From contig OZ241368.1 of NCBI GenBank assembly GCA_965200525.1, positions 1,674,001 through 1,738,000 on the forward strand: DNA of 64,000 nt, in the 5' to 3' direction. Source of the DNA: JANNPJ01 sp965200525 (GTDB taxonomy: Bacteria > Actinomycetota > Actinomycetes > Actinomycetales > Kineosporiaceae). The notes below the pieces were generated by a model. It had not been told where the DNA came from and ran no database searches. It saw nothing but the letters and a program-made list of their open reading frames with translations. Positions 33,559 to 41,170 of this stretch are shown here, piece after piece (position 1 is the stretch's first letter; every line of letters starts with the position of its first letter). Made by a program: the position numbers and the translations under genes.

Positions 33559-35894
33559 CAGGGCTCCAGAACCACGTAGCCGGGGATGGCCAGGCGGGCC
33601 ATCCGCTCTTCCAGGGCCTGGGCCACCAGCGGATGGTTGGTGGTGATCTCCAGCGCCCGGAACGGGCTGGCCGGGTAGTAGACCACGGTCGCGAACTCGA
33701 TCAGCCGCCGGTCCAGCTCCAGGTAGGCCTTGTGCCGGATCGACTCGGGCAGGGTCTCGGGCGCGTACCAGGAGGGGCCCCGGCCGTCGTAGTAGGCGGT
33801 GAGGCCGATCATGCCGTAGGCGATGTTCTGGCCGTCGGACCACTTCTCCGGTCGCTGCGAGACCAGCCGCTCGTCGTCCCCGTAGATCCGGACCTGGTAG
33901 TCGGCGCCGTCGTTGCGAGCCCGGATCGTGCCCCGGACCAGCTCGTCCAGGGTGGCCAGGAACAACCGCTCGTCGTTCTCGGTCAGGGCCGAGAGCAGCC
34001 GGCCGTCGGCCAGCTTGATCGGCGGCAGGTCGCCGTCGGCCCGGATCCGGGCCGGCGGCCCGACCAGCGGCTCGACCGGGGCCCGGGCCGCCGTCGCGGC
34101 AGCTCGGCGGCGCGCGATGAACCGCGGCGGGTCGGCCTCGAACTCGGTCACGGCCAGCCGCACGTCGCGCCCGCCGGTGCGGCCGGGCCGGTCGACCGGG
34201 ATCAGGCCGAGCACCGCACCGACCCCGTCCAGCGCCACCTCGTGCGGCGTGCTCACGGCCAGGTAGGCGCGGATCGCCAGCAGCAGGTCCCGCCACGCCG
34301 GCAGGCTGCCGACCGGTCGCACCGCTCGCCGGGTCAGCATCACCGACGGGCCGCCGACCGGGGCGGGCAGGTCGAGCGGGCCGGCCAGGAGCACCAGCAG
34401 GGCCACCAGACCCAGCCCGAGCAGGGCGTACTCCCAGGCGGACCGGGCCGACCACCAGGGCTCGAGCAACTCCTGGGCGCCGGCCAGCCAGACCGCCGGG
34501 TGCGCCCCGCCGAGGGAGGCCACCGGCCCGGAACTCGCGCCGACCGCCCGGGCCCAGTGCGGGCCGAGCCCGAGCACGGCCACCAGCAGGACCAGCACCG
34601 ACCCGGCCCCGGCCAGCCGGACGGCCCGTCGCCCGGACGGCGTGTCCGGGACCGCGGCCAGCGAGATCGCCTCGGCCCGGATCGAGCGGACCATCACGCC
34701 GGCGGCCCGGCCCCGGCCGATCGCGGACCAGCGTGACTCGGGCCCGCGGTCGGGGCCGCGGTCGGGGCCGCGGTCGGGGCTGCGGTCGACCCCGTGAGCG
34801 ATCAACACCGCGGCCAGATCCCGTCCGGCGTAGGCGATCGTCGCGCTGGCGTCGGCGATCAACCAGACCGCCGCGGCGATCGGCACGGCGCTGCGAGTGC
34901 CGGCCCAGCCGGTGAGCCGGCCCGCCCAGCGGTCGGCCGTCGCGGCCGGGCCGAACGGCACCGGCAGCGGGTCGTCGGCCTCCTCGGTCGCGTTGCGCAA
35001 CCGCCCGGCGTCCACCAGCAGGGCCAGCAGGAACAGCACCAGCAGCAGCCAGCCGGGCCCGGATCCGTGCAACGACAGCCGCCAGCCGAATCTCAGGACG
35101 CCGGGCAGCGCCGGATCGACGCCGGCCTGGTTCGCCCCGAAGCCGGCCTGCACGCTGACCACCAGCCACCAGCACAGCACCGGGGTGAGGCCGGCCAGGA
35201 CCCGCCACAGCCCGCGGGCCGCCGGGCTCAGGGTCGACTTGCCGGCGTGCCGCCAGCCGGCCACGGCGAAGGCGAGGCTCACCCCGGTCAGGGCGGCCAG
35301 CACCGGTCGGCCCGGAAAGCCGGCCCGGACCCCGGAGAGGGTGCCCGAGATCGGGCTCAGCCCGTAGTGCGCGGATCCGCCGTCCAACCGGGTGAACTCC
35401 TCCACGACCTGGAACGACAACCCGCAGACGAGGCCGGTCAGCAGCCAGTCGACGGCCGCGAACCGCCGGACCCGGGCCGGCCGCACGACGGCCAGGGCCA
35501 ACACCGGGAGCAGGGTGAGGGATTGCTCGGTGACCGCCGCCAGCACCGTCCGCGCCCCCGGATCGGCGACGCTCAACCCCGCCGCCCCGGTCAGTGCCCG
35601 GCCGACCAGCCCGACGGCGACGGCCCAGGGCACGCCGGCCGCGAACAGCCCGGCCAGCGACGACCAGGCCAGGGTCTTGGTCCGGGCCAGGAAGAACCAG
35701 AGCAACAGCAGGTACCCCAGCGCCAGGACGTCGCGCAGCCCCGGGCGCAGCTCGGCCCGGGTCGCGCAGAGCAGCCCCAGCCAGACCAGCGAACCCCAGC
35801 TGACCAGGGCGATCACCCGGCGCAGGGCCGAGGCGCGCCGGCCCTCCCGGACGGCGGCCCGGGCTCGGACCGGCGGGCGACGCATGGTGGCCAT
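33558..35894 (-). CDS. Polytopic PrsW-like membrane protein with a nuclease-toxin-like C-terminus
   Basis: 778 residues. The first about 530 residues hold a dozen or more membrane helices; helix region VCGLSFQVVEEFTRLDGG (near residue 165) has an EE-x2-R motif like PrsW/CPBP intramembrane proteases. The last about 180 residues are soluble. From memory, RGTIRARNDGADYQVRIYG, WSDGQNIAYGMIG and FRALEITTNHPLVAQ resemble the restriction-endonuclease-fold toxin 2 family of polymorphic toxins. The segment expected to hold its D-x-K reads YYDGRG here, so activity is uncertain. A short downstream gene may encode immunity. Confidence 0.65.
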   Translation of the reverse strand: MATMRRPPVRARAAVREGRRASALRRVIALVSWGSLVWLGLLCATRAELRPGLRDVLALGYLLLLWFFLARTKTLAWSSLAGLFAAGVPWAVAVGLVGRALTGAAGLSVADPGARTVLAAVTEQSLTLLPVLALAVVRPARVRRFAAVDWLLTGLVCGLSFQVVEEFTRLDGGSAHYGLSPISGTLSGVRAGFPGRPVLAALTGVSLAFAVAGWRHAGKSTLSPAARGLWRVLAGLTPVLCWWLVVSVQAGFGANQAGVDPALPGVLRFGWRLSLHGSGPGWLLLVLFLLALLVDAGRLRNATEEADDPLPVPFGPAATADRWAGRLTGWAGTRSAVPIAAAVWLIADASATIAYAGRDLAAVLIAHGVDRSPDRGPDRGPDRGPESRWSAIGRGRAAGVMVRSIRAEAISLAAVPDTPSGRRAVRLAGAGSVLVLLVAVLGLGPHWARAVGASSGPVASLGGAHPAVWLAGAQELLEPWWSARSAWEYALLGLGLVALLVLLAGPLDLPAPVGGPSVMLTRRAVRPVGSLPAWRDLLLAIRAYLAVSTPHEVALDGVGAVLGLIPVDRPGRTGGRDVRLAVTEFEADPPRFIARRRAAATAARAPVEPLVGPPARIRADGDLPPIKLADGRLLSALTENDERLFLATLDELVRGTIRARNDGADYQVRIYGDDERLVSQRPEKWSDGQNIAYGMIGLTAYYDGRGPSWYAPETLPESIRHKAYLELDRRLIEFATVVYYPASPFRALEITTNHPLVAQALEERMARLAIPGYVVLEP
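34746..34789. repeat. 12-bp tandem repeat inside the PrsW-like gene
   Basis: GCGGTCGGGGCC repeats three times plus a partial fourth unit, encoding DRGPDRGPDRGP in a cytosolic or periplasmic loop. Such in-frame repeats vary easily in copy number without breaking the frame. Confidence 0.75.
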
Positions 35895-36002
35895 CGCGCG
35901 ACAACACTCCCCTCACCGGCGGAGAGGACCGGCGGGACGATTGTGACGTATCGGTACGCATAGTGGTACCGCGCGTGGTCCCCGGATCACCCGACCGGGT
36001 GA

Positions 36003-36779
36003 TCAGAGCAGGGCCGCGAGCCAGTGGTCGTGGTGGGCCCGGGCGTGGTCGGCGGCCTGCTGCCAGTACCGGCCGTGGCCCTCGGCGTGCAGCCGGGCCC
36101 AGGGTTGCACCCCGGTGCGCGAGGACTCCCGAAGCAGATCGGCCATGCCCTGGATGTGGGCGGTCATCAGCGCCGGCAGGGCCCGCCGCTGATCGGCGTC
36201 CAGGCCGTACCCGTCGACCAGCGCCCGCAGCCGGGCCCCCTGGTCGGCCGGATCGCCGTCCGGCGCCAGGGGCACGAACCCGTGGGCGGCGTAGCCCAGG
36301 TCCCAGAGCCGGGAGCCCGGCCCGGCGCCGTCCCAGTCGATGAACACCCAGCGCTCGCCGTCCCGGATCAGGTTCCAGGGGGCCAGGTCGTGATGGCAGA
36401 TCAGATCCTGCCGGTCGGGCCGGATGACGACGTCCCACTGAGCGTCCGTCGGCGGCTCGAAGGTCGCGGCGACGTCGTGCAGTTCCCGGATCAGCCGGCC
36501 GACCCGGGCCAGTTCGTCCGCGGTCATCGGGGCCAGCTCCATCGCCACCCGGCCGGGGACGAACTCCAGCACGTGCCGGCCCTGGTCGTCGCGACCCAGG
36601 GTGGCCGGCGCGGCGGCGGACCCGACCGCCCCCAGATGCTCCAGGAAGGCCTCCACCGCGGGCGTGGCCGGGGACACCGGCTTGCGTACCGTGCGCCCGA
36701 CCCGGACCACCTCGGCGGCCACGTTCCCGCCGGTCAGCACGTGTTCGGTCAGGTCGGGCGTATCAGGGGAGCCGGGCAT
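36003..36779 (-). CDS. Aminoglycoside phosphotransferase-family kinase (APH)
   Basis: 258 residues of the APH/choline-kinase fold. Catalytic loop LICHHDLAPWNLI and metal-binding VFIDWDGAGPGSRLWDLGY are complete; the N-lobe is short (VRVGRTVRKPV). It would phosphorylate a small hydroxyl compound; many chromosomal homologues are not resistance genes, so no drug is assigned. ATG at 36779. A 143-bp divergent gap to the sigma-factor gene holds both promoters. Confidence 0.82.
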   Translation of the reverse strand: MPGSPDTPDLTEHVLTGGNVAAEVVRVGRTVRKPVSPATPAVEAFLEHLGAVGSAAAPATLGRDDQGRHVLEFVPGRVAMELAPMTADELARVGRLIRELHDVAATFEPPTDAQWDVVIRPDRQDLICHHDLAPWNLIRDGERWVFIDWDGAGPGSRLWDLGYAAHGFVPLAPDGDPADQGARLRALVDGYGLDADQRRALPALMTAHIQGMADLLRESSRTGVQPWARLHAEGHGRYWQQAADHARAHHDHWLAALL

Positions 36780-36922
36780 CGACTCATTCTGCCCCGGGTG
36801 CGCGGTACCGGAACCCAGGGGCGGGGCGGCCCAACCCTGGGGTCGCTCCCTGATCCGCCCGGGTACCCCGGCTTCCTAGGTTCGAGTTGTTCCTGAAACC
36901 GATCCGGGAGGACGCACAGATC

Positions 36923-37534
36923 ATGACGCTGATGTCCGAATTCGACGTCCGGCACAGTTCCGATGAAGCCCGAAGCACGGCCGAACTGGTGATGTGTGCC
37001 CGTGAGGGCGACCGCCAGGCCTACGAGGAACTGGTCGAACGGCATCAGCGGCAGGTCTGGGCGGCGGTGCGCGGCTTCCGGCTCAGCGACGCCGACGCCC
37101 ACGACGCGGTGCAGATGACCTGGCTGCGGCTGGTCGAGAACCTGGCCCGGCTGAACGACCCGACCCGGCTGGGGGCCTGGCTGACCACCACGGCCAAGCG
37201 CGAGTGCCTGCGGTTGATCCGCCGGCGCAACCGCGAGATCGGCACCCCGGAAGACTTCTTCGACGCCGTCGTGGACGATCGCGAGCCCGGCCCGGAGCAG
37301 CGGGTCACCGATGCGGCCATGGTCCAGGTGCTCTGGCAGCTGGTCGACGAGCTGCCGGCTCGCGGTCAGGACCTGCTGCGCGCCGTCACCTGCTCGGACC
37401 GGCCGGCCTACGCCGACATCTCGAAGGCCACCGGAATGGCCGTGGGCAGCATCGGGCCGACCCGGGGTCGCTACCTCAACCGGTTGCGCAAACTGATCGA
37501 GGACTCCGGCCTGGACGCCGCCGCCTGGCGCTGA
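36923..37534 (+). CDS. ECF-type RNA polymerase sigma factor
   Basis: 203 residues. Region 2 (LVMCAREGDRQAYEELVERH, then DAHDAVQMTWLRLVENL) binds core polymerase and the -10; region 4 (LPARGQDLLRAV, YADISKATGMAVGSIGPTRGRYLNRL) binds the -35. ATG at 36923 follows GGGAGGA; an upstream TTG frame from 36887 is less likely. No anti-sigma gene is adjacent, so control may be transcriptional or by a distant partner. Terminated by a strong hairpin that includes its stop codon. Confidence 0.88.
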   Translation: MTLMSEFDVRHSSDEARSTAELVMCAREGDRQAYEELVERHQRQVWAAVRGFRLSDADAHDAVQMTWLRLVENLARLNDPTRLGAWLTTTAKRECLRLIRRRNREIGTPEDFFDAVVDDREPGPEQRVTDAAMVQVLWQLVDELPARGQDLLRAVTCSDRPAYADISKATGMAVGSIGPTRGRYLNRLRKLIEDSGLDAAAWR

Positions 37535-37546
37535 CTCAGCGCCAGG
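37524..37546. terminator. Bidirectional hairpin between convergent regulators
   Basis: CCTGGCGCT (37524-37532) pairs with AGCGCCAGG (37538-37546) around GACTC, spanning the sigma-factor stop codon. A second hairpin, GGCCCC/GGGGCC, follows at 37545-37561. Together they separate the sigma-factor gene from the convergent LAL regulator. Confidence 0.65.
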
Positions 37547-37565
37547 CCCCCAGCCGGGGCCGCCC

Positions 37566-40322
37566 TCAGCTCGCGGCGGCGGTCAGCTCCGACAGGTCGG
37601 TCCGGTTCTTCAGGCCGGTCTTCCGGTACACGTTGCTCAGGTGGTACTCGATCGTCTTCTGGCTGAGGAAGAGGGCCGAGGCGGCCTCCTGGTTGCTGGC
37701 TCCGCGGGCCACCACCAGCGCCACCTGCAGCTCCTGAGGGGTCAGCAGCGCCACCACCCCGGTTCCGCGAGTGGCCGTCTCACCGGTGGCGGCCAGTTCC
37801 GCCCGGGCCCGGTTGGCCCAGCTCACGGCGTCCAACTGCTCAAAGATCTCCAGGGCCCGGCGCAGGTGCCGGCGGGCCGGGGTGCGCTGCCGACCGCGGC
37901 GCAACCGCTCCCCCAGGCTCATGAGCGTGCGGGCCCGCTCGAACGGCATCTCGCACCGGTCGTGCGCCGTCAGGGCCAGCTCGAAGTGCGCGACCATCGT
38001 CTCCCGGGATGCCATCAGGCCGCGGCAACGATGGGTCAGCGCCATCAGGCCGTGAGACTCGCCGCTGCTCTCCCCCGGGGCCGGCTCCGGCACCGCGAAC
38101 TGCTCCAGCAGGGCACTCGCCTCGGCGGTGCGCCCGGCCCGGGCGTAGGCCTCGACCAGGTCGAAGGCCCAGGGCACGATCGTCTGGTCCTTGGTCCGGC
38201 GGGCCAGGGGCAGGTCACGAACCTCCTCCAGGCGCCGGATCGCCTCCTCCAGATCGCCCTCGCCCAGGGCCAGCAGGCCGAAGGTGTGTCCGGTGTAGAG
38301 GTCCATGCAGTGCGCCTCGAGCCGCTGGGACATGCCCGCCGTCCGGGTCAGCAGCCGGACGGCGTCGTCGGTCCGGCCCTGCATGGCGTCGATCCGGGCC
38401 ACGTAGTAGAGCCCGTACAGGTTGGCCTGCTTGGTCTCCCGGGCCAGCGACACGCTCTCGTCGGCGAAAGCCCGGGCGTGGGCCCAGCGCCCGGTCCGGA
38501 AGGCCAGCTCCGAGGCGATCGCCAGGGCCTGCGGCAGGACGCCGAGAGCGCCGGTGCTGCGGGCGGTCGAGATGATCCGCTCCAGCAGCTCGTCGACGAC
38601 CTGGTAGTCCTCCAGCCAGATCCATTCGAACGCCGCGTGGGCCAGTTCCTGGGCCCGGGCCAGCGGATCCACCTCGAGCAACTGCTCGCGGACGCCGTCC
38701 AGCAGGGCCCGGCCCTCGGCCCGGCCGCCGTTGATCACCTGGGCCCCGGCGTAGGCCACGGTGGCCACCAGCCGGGCCGCGCCACCGGCGCTCTCGCTCA
38801 CCTCGAAGGCCCGCCGGGTGGTGCCGAGCAGCTCCACCGGCTCGCCGAGCATGAAGTAGGCCAGCGCGGCGTCGGCGTACATCATCGCCGCCCGCCCCGG
38901 GTCGACCTGCTCCACCTCCTGGGCGCCGTCGATCATCTCGGCCAGCCCGACCCGGGGCAGCGCCCGCCAGATCTGGACATAGCCGGCCATGTGCCGGATC
39001 AGCGCCCGCAGGCTCGGATCGTCGGTCAGCGGCAGGGCCTCCAGCAGCAGCGGCAGCACCCGACTGCTGCGCCCGGCCAGCTGGTAGCAGCGGGCCGCCC
39101 GCATCATCAGCGGGGCCCGGGTCTGCACGGTGCCGAACCGGGCCGCCTGCTCGAAGGCCCGGGCCGCCTCCAGGTTGCCGCCGCGCCGCCGGGCCCGGGA
39201 GCCGGCCGCGGCCAGCAGAGCCGAGACCTCCTCGTCGGGAGGTAGCCGGGCCACCGAGAGGTGCCAGGCCCGGGCATCGGCCGGCACGTCGCCCGGATGC
39301 TGCTCCAGTACGGCGGCCAGGGCACCGTGGGCGGCGAACCGCTCGTGCATGGACGACGACCCGTACAGCACCGAGCGCAGTAGCGGGTGCCGGAAGTTGA
39401 TCTGCCGGTCGTCGATCACCAGCAGCCCGGCCAGCTCGGCCGGGGCGAAGTCGGCCAGGTCGAGCCCGGCCTGCCGGGCGGCCAGCAGCACGACGTCGGT
39501 CTGGGCCCCGGCCGCGGCGGCCACCAGCAGCAACGCCCGCCGGGTCCGGTCCGGCAGCTCGGCCAGCCGGCCCCACAGGGCTCGGGCCAGCCGCGACTGG
39601 GCCGGCATCCCCGGTGCCCCGATCGGCGCCCGCTGCGAACTGCCCAGGTCGCTGAGCTCGTGCATGCCCAGCGGGTTGCCGGCCGTGTCCTCGTAGATCT
39701 GCTTGCGCACCTGGGCCGAGGCGTCGGGCAGCAGCTCGCGCAGCAGGCCGTCGGCGTCGGCCGTGCTCAGGCCCTCCAGCCGCAACTCGCGCAGGCCGGC
39801 ATAGTCGTTGTCCGGAACGCCCTCGGCCCCCGACCGGCTGGCCATCAGCAGGCCGATGCCGTCGGCGTGCAGCCGACGGGCGGCGAACAGGATGGCCTCC
39901 CGGGAGGAGGCGTCCAGCCACTGCAGGTCGTCGACGATGACCAGCAGCGGCTCGGCGCCGGCCGCGGCGGCCAGGACGCCGACGGTGGCCGCGCAGACCG
40001 AGAACCGATCCCCGGCCACCGGCGGGCCCAGCGACATGGCGCTCTGCAGGGCCGCCGTCTGCGGGGCCGGCAGCGATTCGAGCAGCGACAGCACCGGGCG
40101 CAGCAGGTCGGCCAGGCCGGCGAACGGGATCTCGGACTCGGACTCGTAGCCCCGGGCCGAGAGGACGGTCATGTCTTTGGCCTGCTCGGCCGCGAACCGC
40201 AGCAGGGTGCTCTTGCCGATCCCCGGCTCGCCCCGGATCACCAGGGCGCCGCTGCGACCGGCCCGGGCCGAACGCAGCAGATCGTCGATCGCCGCCCGTT
40301 CCGCGACCCGGCCGAATACCAT
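37566..40322 (-). CDS. Large ATP-binding LuxR-family (LAL) regulator
   Basis: 918 residues. AAA/STAND ATPase at the N-terminus with Walker A GEPGIGKST (31-39) and Walker B LLVIVDDLQWLD (about 145), a long alpha-helical TPR-like middle, and a C-terminal LuxR HTH (LTPQELQVALVVARGASNQE, SQKTIEYHLSNVYRKTGL). This is the MalT/LAL build that activates transcription on ligand and ATP binding. Divergent from the 40514 gene and the DyP peroxidase, which are its most likely local targets; a palindrome lies between. Confidence 0.9.
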   Translation of the reverse strand: MVFGRVAERAAIDDLLRSARAGRSGALVIRGEPGIGKSTLLRFAAEQAKDMTVLSARGYESESEIPFAGLADLLRPVLSLLESLPAPQTAALQSAMSLGPPVAGDRFSVCAATVGVLAAAAGAEPLLVIVDDLQWLDASSREAILFAARRLHADGIGLLMASRSGAEGVPDNDYAGLRELRLEGLSTADADGLLRELLPDASAQVRKQIYEDTAGNPLGMHELSDLGSSQRAPIGAPGMPAQSRLARALWGRLAELPDRTRRALLLVAAAAGAQTDVVLLAARQAGLDLADFAPAELAGLLVIDDRQINFRHPLLRSVLYGSSSMHERFAAHGALAAVLEQHPGDVPADARAWHLSVARLPPDEEVSALLAAAGSRARRRGGNLEAARAFEQAARFGTVQTRAPLMMRAARCYQLAGRSSRVLPLLLEALPLTDDPSLRALIRHMAGYVQIWRALPRVGLAEMIDGAQEVEQVDPGRAAMMYADAALAYFMLGEPVELLGTTRRAFEVSESAGGAARLVATVAYAGAQVINGGRAEGRALLDGVREQLLEVDPLARAQELAHAAFEWIWLEDYQVVDELLERIISTARSTGALGVLPQALAIASELAFRTGRWAHARAFADESVSLARETKQANLYGLYYVARIDAMQGRTDDAVRLLTRTAGMSQRLEAHCMDLYTGHTFGLLALGEGDLEEAIRRLEEVRDLPLARRTKDQTIVPWAFDLVEAYARAGRTAEASALLEQFAVPEPAPGESSGESHGLMALTHRCRGLMASRETMVAHFELALTAHDRCEMPFERARTLMSLGERLRRGRQRTPARRHLRRALEIFEQLDAVSWANRARAELAATGETATRGTGVVALLTPQELQVALVVARGASNQEAASALFLSQKTIEYHLSNVYRKTGLKNRTDLSELTAAAS

Positions 40323-40385
40323 CTGTCGATTCTAGGTGCCAATGGAGAATGTTTCTGAGTGATATATCCCGGGGGCCGACCCGGT

Positions 40386-40398
40386 ATCAGATCCTGAT
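40386..40398. promoter_or_regulatory. Palindrome in the LAL/DyP divergent region
   Basis: ATCAG-ATC-CTGAT is a 5-bp-armed palindrome inside a larger G/C inverted repeat (CCCGGGGGCC upstream, CCCGGGGCC downstream) in the 191-bp divergent region. It could be a regulator site for either side. Confidence 0.35.
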
Positions 40399-40513
40399 CC
40401 CGGGGCCTCTGCTCCGGCGACCCCAGGGTGGTCTCCCGAGGTCCGGCTCGCACCGTCAGCACTAACGTCGTCGGGTCGGCGAGCCGATAGAGCATCGATC
40501 CCGGGAGGGCCGG

Positions 40514-41107
40514 ATGAGCGAAGAACCCGACAACGGAACCGGCGCGTCGCTGGACACGCTGGCCGACAACCGGGCGGGCCGGGCGACGGCGCTGACCACT
40601 CTCACCCCAATGCCCCGGATCTGGTCCCGGCCACTGAAAGTGCTGCTCCGGGTGAAGTCCTGGCAGGGGCCGGACAAGACGCTGCGCCGGCTGTCGTTCA
40701 TCCACCTGGCCTACTGGGTCGTGATCGACCGGTTCCCCCGCGAGAGCCGCCGCAACCGGTACAGCTATCTGCTGTTCATCAGCAACTTCAACGGTTCCTG
40801 GTTCGACTACATCGACGTCTTCTCGGCCGCCGTGCCGCAGAAGATGGCCCTGCTGTGGGGCACCAGCTACGGCTACCCGGGGGCCCAGCCGCCGCGGCCC
40901 TTCACCCAGCACATCCGGGCCAACGACCGGCCGCTGGAGCACTACTACTCCGCCTACCCGGGCGCCACCACCACCGAGATCGCCTCGGCACTGCGGGTCG
41001 ATCAGCAGTTCCAGGCCCGGCTGGCCCCGCTGGCCGAGGGCACCGACCCGGCCTCGCTCGGCCCGGCCTGGCGCCGCTTCCTGGTCGACGTGCAACGCGA
41101 CCTGTGA
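40514..41107 (+). CDS. Hypothetical protein sharing a domain with the DyP fusion
   Basis: 197 residues, no signal peptide or membrane segment. The segment RYSYLLFISNFNGSWFDYID followed by ALLWGTSYGYPGA, then HYYSAYPGATTTEIASAL, can be aligned by eye with the N-terminal part of the next gene (SYLLFSAGYD, DLIWGLCSDYPGW, YLFSASDDEPTVGQIQHAL). The two therefore look like copies of one uncharacterised domain. Shine-Dalgarno GGGAGGG upstream of ATG. Lies 63 bp before the DyP gene in the same direction. Confidence 0.72.
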   Translation: MSEEPDNGTGASLDTLADNRAGRATALTTLTPMPRIWSRPLKVLLRVKSWQGPDKTLRRLSFIHLAYWVVIDRFPRESRRNRYSYLLFISNFNGSWFDYIDVFSAAVPQKMALLWGTSYGYPGAQPPRPFTQHIRANDRPLEHYYSAYPGATTTEIASALRVDQQFQARLAPLAEGTDPASLGPAWRRFLVDVQRDL

Positions 41108-41170
41108 CCCGGCGGCCGGGTCGAACCCGGCCCACCCCCTCTGACCGAACAACGGACTGTGAGGCAGACG

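Noticed and set aside
33559..36438. Minus-strand open frame upstream of the 126-residue gene
   Set aside because: Arg/Gly/Pro-rich shadow of the PrsW-like gene; the real small gene starts at 33558.
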